This document shows positions 1-10,100 of a stretch of 64,000 bases of DNA, one piece after another (position 1 is the first letter of the stretch; the number at the start of each line of letters is the position of its first letter). The DNA comes from Sinorhizobium numidicum (lineage in GTDB: Bacteria > Pseudomonadota > Alphaproteobacteria > Rhizobiales > Rhizobiaceae), in NCBI RefSeq assembly GCF_029892045.1, contig NZ_CP120367.1, positions 806,001-870,000 of the forward strand, in the 5' to 3' direction. The position numbers and the translations under genes were made by a program. The notes under the pieces were generated by a model, which was not told the DNA's origin, did no database searches, and saw nothing but the letters and a program-made list of their open reading frames with translations.

Positions 1-1
1 C

Positions 2-355
2 TATTGGGCGAAAGAGGATTTGATCGGTACTTTCTGCGGTGCCGGCGACTACGACCGCGGCTGTCACGTCATCGTCGGGGAGGGGGCTTTTCGCGGGAAG
101 CTGTGGTTCACGGCCTGGCTGCCCTCCCTACTTCATTTGATGTTTCTCGACGACCCCCGAACCGAACGGATCGTTCAAGAGCCGAGTGCTGCGCATCACC
201 GTCAACTCCGTAACCTGCAGCGCTCGGGCTTCTCTCATACAAGAACCGTTGATCTTCCGACAAAACGTGCGGCGATCATGTCGATCTCCAGACAGCACTT
301 TTTCTCGAACCGGCTATGGCATCCGGCCGTCCTTGCGGACAGGGCGGGCTCATGA
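2..355 (+). CDS. GNAT acetyltransferase, siderophore-biosynthesis type (5' end outside window)
   Basis: The reading frame is already open at the first base and ends with TGA at 353-355, so only the C-terminal ~117 residues are present. They resemble the end of IucB/AlcB/RhbD-type acetyltransferases that acylate the hydroxylamine of hydroxamate siderophores: a segment around FLDDPRTERIVQEP (the acceptor-loop region), then LRNLQRSGF, and a KRAAIMSISRQHFF end typical of that subfamily. The stop overlaps the start of the next gene (ATGA at 352-355), so the two are probably translationally coupled. Its partner is a siderophore-interacting reductase, which supports a siderophore role. The exact siderophore cannot be told from here. 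Confidence 0.75.
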   Translation, partial: YWAKEDLIGTFCGAGDYDRGCHVIVGEGAFRGKLWFTAWLPSLLHLMFLDDPRTERIVQEPSAAHHRQLRNLQRSGFSHTRTVDLPTKRAAIMSISRQHFFSNRLWHPAVLADRAGS

Positions 356-1437
356 GCGGGGGCGATGATACAACGTCGACAAAAGATACAAATTTGGCTT
401 ACCGGCTGCAGGCAAGCATCCTGACGAACAGCCCCGAATGCGTCTTGGAACGTCTTCACATCCACTTGCTTGAACACGACGTCGACAGCCACCTGTCCAG
501 CGGCAGCTTGGTCGTCGAGTTGGCGGCAGTGTCAGGCATACTGAGGCTGATAGACGGTGGCATCGAGGTGGATGTTTTCGCCGCCGATCTCGAGACACTG
601 TATTTCGTCAAGGTATGGCTCGAAGATGCTCTCGCGGATGAACCGGCCGCTCGAACAGCTCGGATCGAGTGGAGCAAAAGCTGTCTTCAACGTCATTTGC
701 CGCCCAGCTTCTGCGTTCTGACGGTCGACAGTACCACCGACATTGCGCCCAGACTCCGGCGGATCAGATTTCGGACAGCCGACACGAGGTCCTTCGACAC
801 GTTGGACGACATACATTTGCGAATCCTGTTCAATTTTCAGGAGATCGCCGAACGACATGGGTCTTCGGAAAGTCAACAGCAGGTGCCTTCATCCGACATC
901 AAGCCGATTTGGCGAGCCTATACAGTCCGTTTCGTTGACCCGGCAAACCATACGATTGCCGTCGATTTCGTGATGCACGACGACGAAGGTCCCGGTTCCA
1001 GTTGGGCAAGGCGCGCAGCACGCGGCGACGTGGTTGGTGCGGCTGGGCCGAGCGGCGGAGGATTCAATGACGCTCAGTGGTATCTCCTTGCCGGAGACGA
1101 AACTGCTCTACCAGCAATTTCCCGAATTCTGGAATCGCTCGATGAGACCAAGACGGCGACGGTGATAATCGAGGTTGGCACTTCGGCAGATACCATCTCC
1201 TTTACAAGCCGGGCGGCCGTTGACACCAAGTGGCTGTATCGCGACGCGAGCGAAGCCAGCTGTCGCCCCGGCCTTGCGCAGGCCATCGCCCACGTGGACA
1301 TTCCGCATATTTCTCTGAAAAGATTTGCGTGGGTAGCCTGCGAAGCTAAGGCCGCAAAGGCCATTCGAGCAACCCTTCGCGATCGAGGGTTTGCGAAGGA
1401 AGAACAATCAGTAGCAGCCTATTGGCATACGATGTGA
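352..1437 (+). CDS. Siderophore-interacting protein (FAD-dependent ferric-siderophore reductase)
   Basis: A 361-residue cytoplasmic flavoprotein of the SIP family, which reduces iron in imported ferric siderophores. The N-terminal ~110 residues look like the DUF2218 domain often fused to SIPs. The FAD-binding domain follows, with the RAYTVRF flavin-binding motif near the middle and VDFVMHDDEGPGSSWA downstream. The C-terminal SIP domain has WYLLAGDETALPAI, the usual NAD(P)H-side motif, and ends ..VAAYWHTM. I chose ATG 352, which overlaps the upstream stop by four bases, over an in-frame ATG at 316 inside the upstream gene. Family assignment is firm; the cognate siderophore is unknown. Confidence 0.88.
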   Translation: MSGGDDTTSTKDTNLAYRLQASILTNSPECVLERLHIHLLEHDVDSHLSSGSLVVELAAVSGILRLIDGGIEVDVFAADLETLYFVKVWLEDALADEPAARTARIEWSKSCLQRHLPPSFCVLTVDSTTDIAPRLRRIRFRTADTRSFDTLDDIHLRILFNFQEIAERHGSSESQQQVPSSDIKPIWRAYTVRFVDPANHTIAVDFVMHDDEGPGSSWARRAARGDVVGAAGPSGGGFNDAQWYLLAGDETALPAISRILESLDETKTATVIIEVGTSADTISFTSRAAVDTKWLYRDASEASCRPGLAQAIAHVDIPHISLKRFAWVACEAKAAKAIRATLRDRGFAKEEQSVAAYWHTM

Positions 1438-1439
1438 AC

Positions 1440-1760
1440 AGTCGGAGCACATGCGAAAAGCGCGCGAGCTTGCAAAACTTGGCTCCACGCTTCCGCCCAA
1501 TCGGGGACATCGTAGCTCGTCATGAGCCAAGGGGCCGAGAAAAGTGACCTTGGAAAATCTGCGCCAAGTGCAACGTGGGCAGGGTAGGGGATCAGCCGTT
1601 CGCGCAAAATGCGCCAGGAAGACCCGGCCGGTGTCCGATAGCCCAGACACTTTCGCGGTAGCGAGTTGAGGTGACGGGCGAGGGTGGCGAGCTGCGCTCG
1701 CGTAACGGCGGATAGGTCCATATCGCATGGCATGAAGCGGGCGAATGCGTCTATTGGCGT
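1440..1760 (-). pseudogene. IS30-family transposase, 3' fragment (copy 1)
   Basis: On the minus strand, 1745-1631 encodes FARFMPCDMDLSAVTRAQL and then LPRKCLGYRTPA, the conserved C-terminal end of IS30-family transposases (usually RRFLP..TDL, then RPRKCLG(F/Y)RTP). There is no catalytic core. The DNA from ~1600 to ~1700 (ggccggtgtccgatagcc, cactttc, gcgg) matches the 3' part of a second decayed copy at 5209-6060, in the same orientation. It is dead. Its boundaries are approximate because no terminal repeats could be fixed. Confidence 0.7.
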
Positions 1761-1875
1761 TCGCACAATGCTCATCCCGCCGCCGCGCACGCGGCCAGCG
1801 GACCAAGCTGCCCCCAAGCTGCCCCAGTGACGATTGCAAGCTCGCCCTCGAGCTACCGGCCTACGCCGGCGCCCG

Positions 1876-4800
1876 CTACACGATCAGGAAATCTCCCGTG
1901 GTCAGGCCCGGATGCGTCGAGAGCACGGCGAACTGAACGGCCGTGGCACCGGAAAGGCTGCCGTCGGCATCGTAGTAGAGCGCACCGGTCGTCGTGTCAT
2001 AGATGATCCTTTGGCTCGTGTCCTGCGCTGCGGTTGCGCCGGCCGCCGCATAGAATTGCGCGCTCGCCAGAGAGCCGACGCTCAGCGTGGTGAAGACGCC
2101 CTTCGAGAGGGCGAGCTTGTCCCCCGTGGCGAAATCCGAGACCGTGTCGATATTCGTCGCTCCGAGCGCGAAATCGAACTGGAACGTATCGGCCCCTGCG
2201 CCACCGAACAGCGCGTCGCTTCCGCCGCCGCCCGAAAGGAGATTGGCGTTCGCGTCGCCCGTCAGCCTGTCGCCACCGGTCCCGCCCCAGACGTTCTCAA
2301 TGTTGCGGATCGTATCCTCAGCCACGCCCCCGACGGTCACTGTCGAATAGGTGGCGCCATTGAGGGTGATGGAGATCGATACGCTCTTGTCGCGATAGTT
2401 CGCCGTGTCGACGCCCGCCCCGCCATCGAGAGTGTCTGCTCCGCCGCTACCCGTGAGCAGGTCCTTGTTGTCATTGCCGTCGAGCCTGTTGGCTAGGCCG
2501 TCGCCTGTGAGGGTGTCGTTACCCTTGCCGCCGAACACATTCTCGATGTTGCGGATGGTGTCTTCCGCGGTGCCATTGACGAAGACAAAGCTGTCGCTCC
2601 CTCCGTTGAGGGTCACGCTGACCGCGACCGTCTTCTCGCGATAATCTGCCGTATCGACGCCTGCGCCGCCGTCGATGAAATCGGCTCCTAGAGCGCCACG
2701 GAACAGATTGTTTGCGCCGTCGCCGACAAGCGTGTCGGCAGCGGATCCCGCGAGAATATTCTCGACGCCGCGGATGGTGTCCTCGGCTGCGCCGGCGACG
2801 AGGACGCTCGCATTCGCCGTGCCGTTGAGAGTGACGCTGATTGCGTCGGTCTTCTCGAGGTAATCGGCCGTGTCGATGCCGTTGCCTCCGTCGAGCACGT
2901 CCTTGCCCAGGCCGCCCTTCAGCGTGTCGCCGCCATCGTTGCCGCGCAACGTATTGGCCAAGCTGTCGCCGGTGAGCGTATCACCAGCGGAGCCGCCCGA
3001 GATGTTCTCGAAGTTCCGGATCGTGTCCTCATTCAGGCCGTTGATCTTGACGATCACGGTATTCGGCCCATCGAGCGTGGCGACGATGGTGTTCGTCTTG
3101 TCCCGATAATCGGCCGTGTCCACACCCGCGCCGCCGTCGAGACTATCGGCGCCCCGGCCACCGCGCAACGTGTTGCTGCCGCCGTCGCCGGTCAGCACGT
3201 CGGCGCCGGCACCTCCGAAGATGTTCTCGATGTTGCGGACCGTGTCCTCGGCCATCCCGCCGACGGTGGCGATCGCGTTCGCCGCCCCCGCCAGCGTCAG
3301 GACGATCGCGGCCGTCTTGTCACCGAAGTCGATGGTGTCGGAACCGATGCCACCGTCGATGACATCGAGGCCGCCTCCGCCCTTGAGGAGGTCGTCGCCC
3401 CCTCCGCCGACGAAGATGTTCGCCTGTGCGTCGCCGGTGATCACGTCCGACGCGGCGCCGCCCGTCACATACTCGATGTTGCGGACGGTATCCTCGGCAA
3501 TACCGCCGACGAAGACCGTTGCATTGTTGGCGCCGTTGAGCGTGACCGCGATCGGCTTGGCCGACGCCGAATAGTCGACCTTGTCGATGCCGGCACCGCC
3601 ATCGAGCACATTCGCAAAGGCGTCGCCCCGCAGGACATCGTTGCCCGAGCCGCCGAGGATGTTCTCTATGTTTCGGAGCGTATCCTCCGCAATACCGCCA
3701 ACGAACACCGTGGCCGGGCTCGCGCCGGCCAGCGTGACGACCACGGACGCCGTCTTGTCGCTATAGTCGGCGGTATCGACGCCGGCGCCGCCATCCAACG
3801 CGTCAGCACCGAGGCCCCCGCGGAACGTGTTGGCGGCCGCATCGCCGGTGAGTTGGTCGTCGCCCGACCCGCTGATGATGCTCTCCATGTTACGGACCGT
3901 GTCCTCTGCCGTTCCGCCGATAGTCGCGACAGCGTCGGTGGCCCCGTTGAGGGTGAGGAGGACGGATTGAGTCTTGTCGGTGAAATCGGCCGTGTCGGTG
4001 CCGGCGCCGCCATCCAAGACGTCGGCGCCGAGGCCCCCGCGGAACGTGTTGGCGGCTGCATCGCCCGTAATCTTGTCGTCGCCCGATCCGCCGACGACGT
4101 TCTCGATCTTCGTGATCGAGTCCTCGGCAACGCCGCCCACCGCCACCGTGGCGAGATTGCTGCCGTTCAGCGTCACGGCGATGGCGGCCGTCTTGTCGCT
4201 GTAATCGGCGGTGTCGCTGTCCTCGCCGCCGTCCAGGATATCGGCCCCGTCGCCTCCCATCAGCCAGTCATCGCCGCGGGCGCCCGAGAACTTGTTGCCG
4301 GCGGCATCACCGATAAGCGTGTCGCCCGCGGACCCGCCGACGATCTTCTCGACATTGCTGACCGTGTCCTCCGCAGCGCCGCCTACGAAGACCGTAGCGG
4401 CATTGGCGCCGTTGAGCCTTAGGACGATCGCAGCTGTCTTTTCCCGCAGGTCAAAGGTGTCGCTCCCGGTGCCGCCGTCGACCGTGTCATTGCCGGCGCC
4501 GCCGAACAGGGAATCGTCGCCAGCGCCGCCATTGAGGGTGTCGTTGCCGACCTCGCCGCGCAGGACATTGTTCTGACCGTCGCCGGTCAGGATGTCGTCT
4601 CCCGAGCCGCCATATACGTTCTCGATGTTGCTGAGAGTATCCTCTGCGGCACCGTTGACGAAGACCGTGGCCGGCGTCGCGCCCGTCAAGGTGACCACGA
4701 CCGATGTCGTCTTGTCGCTATAGTCGGCCGTGTCGATCCCAGCGCCACCGTCGAGCACGTCGTTTCCGAGGCCGCCCCTGAAGAGATTGGCTTGGATGTC

Positions 4801-5091
4801 GCCCGTAATGGTGTCGTCGCCCGAGCCGCCATAGACGTTTTCGATCCTGCGGAGGATGTCTTCCGCAATGCCGCCGACCGTCACCACCGCATCAACGCCG
4901 CCGTTGAGCGTGACGGTGATCCCTGCCGTTTTCTCCCGATAGTCGGCCGTGTCGACGCCCGAGCCGCCGTCGATGACGTCCGATCCTCCTAGTCCCTGAA
5001 TGAGATCGTCACCGGCCAGGCCGTTGATCGTATCGTCTTGACCCGTGCCGATAAGAGTATTGTTTCCGGATGTACCGCTGATGACGGCCAT
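1876..5091 (-). CDS. Large RTX (calcium-binding nonapeptide repeat) protein, putative type I secretion substrate
   Basis: A 1071-residue acidic, Cys-free protein made of twelve tandem modules of about 65-90 residues. Each module reads roughly DTADYxDKT, VxVTLNGA, ATVFVGG, AEDTxRNIENV and then RTX nonapeptides such as GGSGDDxLTGD and GGLGADVLDGG. RTX repeats bind Ca2+ and fold outside the cell. The last ~120 residues (GADTFQFDFALGATNIDTVSDF to FLIV) look like the C-terminal cap and uncleaved secretion region of type I substrates; there is no N-terminal signal peptide. No ABC exporter or membrane-fusion gene lies nearby. ATG 5091 was chosen because GGAGGGGG lies just upstream; a longer frame starts at 5154. 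IS30 remnants flank both sides. Enzymatic function is unknown: no catalytic domain is visible, so an adhesin or surface role is an inference. Confidence 0.88.
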   Translation of the reverse strand: MAVISGTSGNNTLIGTGQDDTINGLAGDDLIQGLGGSDVIDGGSGVDTADYREKTAGITVTLNGGVDAVVTVGGIAEDILRRIENVYGGSGDDTITGDIQANLFRGGLGNDVLDGGAGIDTADYSDKTTSVVVTLTGATPATVFVNGAAEDTLSNIENVYGGSGDDILTGDGQNNVLRGEVGNDTLNGGAGDDSLFGGAGNDTVDGGTGSDTFDLREKTAAIVLRLNGANAATVFVGGAAEDTVSNVEKIVGGSAGDTLIGDAAGNKFSGARGDDWLMGGDGADILDGGEDSDTADYSDKTAAIAVTLNGSNLATVAVGGVAEDSITKIENVVGGSGDDKITGDAAANTFRGGLGADVLDGGAGTDTADFTDKTQSVLLTLNGATDAVATIGGTAEDTVRNMESIISGSGDDQLTGDAAANTFRGGLGADALDGGAGVDTADYSDKTASVVVTLAGASPATVFVGGIAEDTLRNIENILGGSGNDVLRGDAFANVLDGGAGIDKVDYSASAKPIAVTLNGANNATVFVGGIAEDTVRNIEYVTGGAASDVITGDAQANIFVGGGGDDLLKGGGGLDVIDGGIGSDTIDFGDKTAAIVLTLAGAANAIATVGGMAEDTVRNIENIFGGAGADVLTGDGGSNTLRGGRGADSLDGGAGVDTADYRDKTNTIVATLDGPNTVIVKINGLNEDTIRNFENISGGSAGDTLTGDSLANTLRGNDGGDTLKGGLGKDVLDGGNGIDTADYLEKTDAISVTLNGTANASVLVAGAAEDTIRGVENILAGSAADTLVGDGANNLFRGALGADFIDGGAGVDTADYREKTVAVSVTLNGGSDSFVFVNGTAEDTIRNIENVFGGKGNDTLTGDGLANRLDGNDNKDLLTGSGGADTLDGGAGVDTANYRDKSVSISITLNGATYSTVTVGGVAEDTIRNIENVWGGTGGDRLTGDANANLLSGGGGSDALFGGAGADTFQFDFALGATNIDTVSDFATGDKLALSKGVFTTLSVGSLASAQFYAAAGATAAQDTSQRIIYDTTTGALYYDADGSLSGATAVQFAVLSTHPGLTTGDFLIV

Positions 5092-5208
5092 GGATAATCC
5101 CCCTCCGAATCCCTGTGAAGACCCTGGCGGAACGCGCTGCGCACCCCGCGTCAATTTCTTGAATAATTGCTAACGTAAAGGCAGTCGGTTCCCGACCATT
5201 TCACTAAT

Positions 5209-6060
5209 TTATGCTTTATGCAGGAATGTAGCAGATTTGCAGAGGCTATACCAACTGCAACGGGGGCGTGCAAAGAGTAGGGGCGTCACCCGCACTCGCG
5301 CAAATGTGCGGTGAAGACTTGGGCCGGTGTCCGATAGCCGAAGCACTTTCTGCGGAGCGAATTTCAGATAATGGGCGAGGTCGACGAACTGCTGCTGCAT
5401 GACTTTCGGATAGATCCGCGACGCGGTGCATGAAGCGGCGGATGTGTTTTTCTGCCAGAATGAATTCGGGTCGCAGGACTAGCTTCTGACGCAGATCCCA
5501 TTTTCCAGAACTCTGTACCGCGATCAAATGTAAAGCTGCGACGTGCAGCGGACGACAGGGCGAGAAGTCGAGGACGTCTTGTCCATGACAGATCGCGAGT
5601 GCCGGCTGCGGTTCTTGATCATCACCGCGAGGCAACGTTGGCTTCGCCCAGCTCGCGACAGAAGAGCGAAAGATCACCTTCCTGATGACAGAATTGCGAA
5701 CGATCATTAATGAATTCAGGACGTTGGGTGATCCGGCAGTCAAACGGGATGAAGCTCCTGCGCGGTTTGATCCGCGACGACCGCGTCTGCGCCGCCCTTC
5801 CGGAAGAGGCCGATAGGAGCCGAGGGCGTAATTTCCCTTGCAGTAGATGAAGCGGTAGATCGTTTTCTGGCCAAATGCCGACGGCGCTGATGCCATCGGC
5901 AAGAAGGCGACCGACGATCTGTTCCGGCGACCAATGGGGCTTCAGCCGATCAATCACTAGGTCGCGCAGTGGATGACGACGTCTGAGCTTGTGTAGCCGC
6001 AGTTCCTTGCTGATGTCGTCCGCAACGCCGCCATAGGGTCGGTTCCGGTAGGGGCGACAT
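5209..6060 (-). pseudogene. IS30-family transposase, frameshifted (copy 2)
   Basis: Transposase pieces appear in successive minus-strand frames: LRRRHPLRDLVIDRLKPHWS followed by PEQIVGRLL (~5990-5900), then TIYRFIYCKGNYALGSYRPL and RRRRGRRGSN (~5870-5780), then HIRRFMHR and a degenerate C-terminal block (~5460-5300). Together these are the middle and C-terminal parts of an IS30-type DDE transposase, broken by frameshifts. Its 3' end resembles copy 1 at 1440-1760. The element lies directly upstream of the RTX gene and points towards it. Confidence 0.75.
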
Positions 6061-6346
6061 GACACCCTAGGCGGCCATGATAACTTTGCGACGGGGATTT
6101 TGGCCGGTTTCACCATACAACTGTCGTGGGCGGGCACTTTGCGGATGGCAAAGTGCGACCCTGAGCCGACTGTCGGATAGTGTGCCCGCAAGGTCCGCAT
6201 CCACCCGGTCAGCGCGTATTGCGCGAGATGGGCGTGGGCACGCTTTTAGAGCGCTATCTCGGGCGAAGTAGGGTTTCACCGTCTCTTCCGGCATATGGGC
6301 CCCCACCGCTCCTCGGCCAGCGCCGCATGCGAATACGGCAGCCCGC
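6061..6346. other. Intergenic, nothing recognised
   Basis: Between the IS30 remnant and the TetR gene. Short frames on both strands have no ribosome site or family resemblance. The right-hand part could hold the lost 5' end of the IS30 element. Confidence 0.4.
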
Positions 6347-7015
6347 TTAGTCCGACTTGCCGAGAGCTTTTTGTATAAAGCGAATCTGCTCGCGCAGGCC
6401 TGCTTCAGTGTCTTCGCCGTGTTGAAGCCAGTGCTCGATCAGAACCGGATGGAAGAATGGCATGAAAGCGGCCATGACTCCTCGCGCGGCTTGCGCGGCA
6501 TCTTCGACCTTGAATTCGCCCGCTTCGATGCCCTCGCGGATGATCGCCTCGAAGATCGTCACCATCCGCAAGATATGCGCCCTGATGACCGCCCAGTTCT
6601 CCTGCATGGCGGCGATAATCAGGTCATGCATGCGCTTTTCCTTGAGCCGTGTCACCTTGTTGTGCTGGTGAATAGCGGTCAGGAGCCGGTCGAGTTTCTC
6701 CGAGGCCGTTGCGTTCGTGCGTGCGATCGCAATGGCGATGTCAGCGACCTCGTTCACGACTCGCCTGCAGATGGACTCGTTGATCGCATCCCTGGAGGGA
6801 AAGAAACGGTAGACGTTCGCCCGGCTCATGCCGAGCTCGGAGGCGATGTCGGCCACCGACGTTTTATGGTAGCCGATGCGGCGAAAGTGCTCCTCCGCCA
6901 CCTCCAGAATGCGCTGGCGCACCTCGTCGGGATCAGTTCCCGTTCGGACCGGATGGTTCACGGATGTCTCCAGGCCAGATGAATCGGATCTGCCGGGCTC
7001 GCCCTGCACGGTCAT
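6347..7015 (-). CDS. TetR/AcrR family regulator
   Basis: A 222-residue one-domain repressor. The N-terminal DNA-binding domain is clear: RQRILEVAEEHFRRIGYHKT, then the helix-turn-helix VADIASELGMSRANVYRFFP. The C-terminal ligand domain is all-helical and unassigned. I chose ATG 7015; a TTG at 7021 is also in frame. It lies 93 bases downstream of the RND permease gene on the same strand, so it may be the last gene of the efflux operon and control it, alongside the divergent TetR at 11430. The ligand is unknown. Confidence 0.85.
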   Translation of the reverse strand: MTVQGEPGRSDSSGLETSVNHPVRTGTDPDEVRQRILEVAEEHFRRIGYHKTSVADIASELGMSRANVYRFFPSRDAINESICRRVVNEVADIAIAIARTNATASEKLDRLLTAIHQHNKVTRLKEKRMHDLIIAAMQENWAVIRAHILRMVTIFEAIIREGIEAGEFKVEDAAQAARGVMAAFMPFFHPVLIEHWLQHGEDTEAGLREQIRFIQKALGKSD

Positions 7016-7108
7016 CAGCAAGCGGTAAGATCGTGCGGCTGGCCCTGCGTATGTTCGGGCAAAGCCAGCGCGCGAGAACTTGAACCGTCTCCGCCTGACA
7101 ACCGAGCC

Positions 7109-10100
7109 CTACTCGGCAGCCATTGCTGTTCGCAATTCCGGTTCCTCCGTCGGATCCTCATGGACCTCATCTGCGGTCGGCTTGATCCGGAACCATGCCG
7201 CATAGAGCGCCGGAAGGAAGAGCAGGATCAGCACCGTGCCGACCGCCGTGCCGCCGATCAGCGTATAGGCCATCGATCCCCAGAAGACGGAGTGTGTGAG
7301 AGGGATGAAGGCCAGCACGGCGGCAAGTGCGGTCAGGATAACCGGGCGCGTCCGCTGCACAGTCGCCTCGATGACCGCATGATAGTCGTCGAGACCAGCT
7401 GCCTGGTTCTCCTTGATCTGCTCGGTCAGGATCAGCGTGTTGCGCATCAGGATGCCGGCCAGCCCTATCAGTCCGAGAATAGCATTGAAGCCGAAGGGCT
7501 GATTGAAGAGGAGCAACACTGGAACCACCCCGGCAAGACCGAGCGGGGCCGTCAACATGACCATTGTCATCGTTGACAGGCTGCGGACCTGGAGGATGAT
7601 GACGATCAGCATGGCGGCAATCATGGCCGGGAAGATTTGGACAAGCGCCACATTGGCCTTTAGAGATTCCTCGATGTTTCCACCCATTTCAATGCGATAT
7701 CCAACGGGGAGCGAGGCGATCAGCGGCTGAAGCGCCGTCATGACCTGCTGTGAGACCTCCGGGGGCTGCGTCGCCTCATTGATATCCGATCGGATCGTGA
7801 TGACCGGGGTCCGATCGCGACGTTTCAGAATCGGTTCCTCAAACCGGATTTCGGAATGGCCGATCTGATCGAGCGGAACCTGTCGGCCATCCCTGCTCAT
7901 CAGCGAGAAGTCGGCCAACCTTGCCGGATCGAGGCGACTCTCGCCAGCACTACGTGCGACGACAGGCACGTTGCGGATGTTCTCGCGAACCTGCGTGATC
8001 GGAATGCCGCTCAGCAGCAACTGCATCTGCTGGGCTGCCTCGGCCGGCGAAAGGCCGATGAGGTTCAATCGATCCTGATCCGGGATGAAACGGAGAACAG
8101 GTGTACGGTTGCCCCAATCGCGGTTGGCCTGCCGCACGTCCGGGACGCCCCGCATGATGTCGAGGGCCTTCTCGGAAATGCTGTACAGTTGCTCTGGATC
8201 AGGTCCCATGACCCGAAACTCGACCGGGAACGGCGTGTACGGCCCGAACACAAGCTGGGTGACGCGTACATAAGCCTCAGGTGCAAGCCCCTGTGACACC
8301 GCTTTGCGGAGCCGGTGCTTCAAAGCCTCGCGCGCCTCCGCGTCCGGTGTGAGCACGACGATCTTGGCGAAGGCGGGATCAGGCAATTCCGGCGCCATCG
8401 CGAAAAAGAAGCGGGGAGCGCCCTGTCCGACATAGCTGGTGACGATGTTTGCCTCGGGCTGTTCCTGCAGCCAGCGTTCGAGTCTCTCGACCGTGGCGGT
8501 CGTCGTCTCGATACTGGTGCCTTCGGGCATACGGACTTCGACCAGCACCTCGGGACGATCCGACGTCGGAAAGAACTGCTGTTTGACCGATCCCATGCCA
8601 ACGACAGAAAGAGCCAGGGCGATGCCCACGACAGCGCATGTCATGAACTTGTGGCGCACGGCAAACTTGATGAGCCCCCGCAGGCGCCGGTAATTCGGCG
8701 TGTCGTAGATGGCGTGATGGCCGCCCTCGACTGGCTTGATCGCCGGCAGCATCTTGACGCCGAGGTAAGGCGTGAAGACCACCGCGACGATCCAGGAGAC
8801 GATCAGCGCGAAGCCCACGACCCAGAAGATGTTGCCGGCGTACTCGCCCGCGGTTGATCTGGCAAAGCCAACCGGCATCAGCCCTATGATTGTCACGAGT
8901 GTGCCGGACAGCATGGGCGCTGCCGTATGGCTCCAGGCATATGCGGCCGCCTTGATGCGGTCCATGCCCTCTTCCATCTTCACCACCATCACCTCGATTG
9001 CGATGATGGCGTCGTCAACGAGAAGGCCGAGCGCCAGAATGAGGGCGCCGAGGGTAATGCGATCGAAGAACCGGCCTGTTTCCAGCATGATGAGAAACAC
9101 GACGGCAAGCGTAAGCGGAACGGCCAGCGCCACGACGATCCCGACACGCCAACCGAGGCTGAGCAGGCTCACGAGCAACACAACGCCAAGCGCCATGGCG
9201 AATTTCATCATGAACTCGCCGACCGCAGCGTCGATGTTGACGGCCTGGTCGCTGACCTTGGCGAGCGTCATGCCGAGCGGCAGCGTCTGTGCGATCGCGG
9301 CAGATCTTTCTTCGAGCGCCTTGCCGAGTTCCAGACCGTTCCAGCCCTGCTGCATCACCGCGCCAAGCATGATGGCGGGCTCGCCCTCATGGCGGATGAG
9401 GTAGGTAGCGGGATCTTCATAACCGCGCCGCACATCTGCGAAATCGGAGAGCTTCAACGTGCGTCCGGCAGCGACGATCGGGGTATCGGCGATCGCCTGG
9501 ACACTATCATAGGCGCCGTCGAACCGGATGAAGACCTGCGGGCCGCGTGTGTCGATCGAGCCCGCCGGCGTGACGGTGTTTTGCCTTTGCAAGGCCGCAG
9601 CGATGTCCTGTGCCGATACGCCAAGGGTTGCGAGCTTAGCATAGGAGAATTCGACGAAGATCTGTTCGGGCCGCTCTCCAAGGATGTTGATTTTCTTGAC
9701 GCCCGGCACATGTAGAAGATCCTGGCGAATCACCTCGGCCCGCCGCACAAGCTCGCGCATCGGCATGCCTTTGGCCTTCAACGCATAAAGGGCGAAGCTC
9801 ACATCGGAATACTCGTCGTTGACGAAGGGACCGAAGACGCCGGACGGCAGGTTGCGGGCTTCATCCCCGAGCTTCTTACGGGCTTGGTAGAACTCTTCCT
9901 CAACTGCCGTGGGCGGCGTGCTGTCTTTTAGCGTGACGGTCAGAAAGGCGTAGCCCGGCCGGGTTATGGTCTCGACACGGTCGTACCAGGTCAGTTCCTG
10001 GATGCGCTTCTCGAGCGGCTCGGCGACGAGATCCTGCATCTCGCGCGCTGTGGCGCCTGGCCACACGGCCGTGACCGTCAGGGTCTTGATGGTGAAGGAG

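Noticed and set aside
2087..4576. A string of long plus-strand frames opposite the RTX gene
   Set aside because: They are antisense shadows made by the repeated GC-rich codons. They share the RTX repeat period and have no ribosome sites.
1876..5091. Regular DNA repeats that might suggest a CRISPR array
   Set aside because: The period is ~200-270 bases, the repeats are coding and imperfect, and no cas genes are present.
7160..9715. Plus-strand frames of up to 262 codons opposite the RND permease
   Set aside because: The minus strand is a clear full-length AcrB homologue; the plus frames have low-complexity His/Arg/Asp content and no family match.
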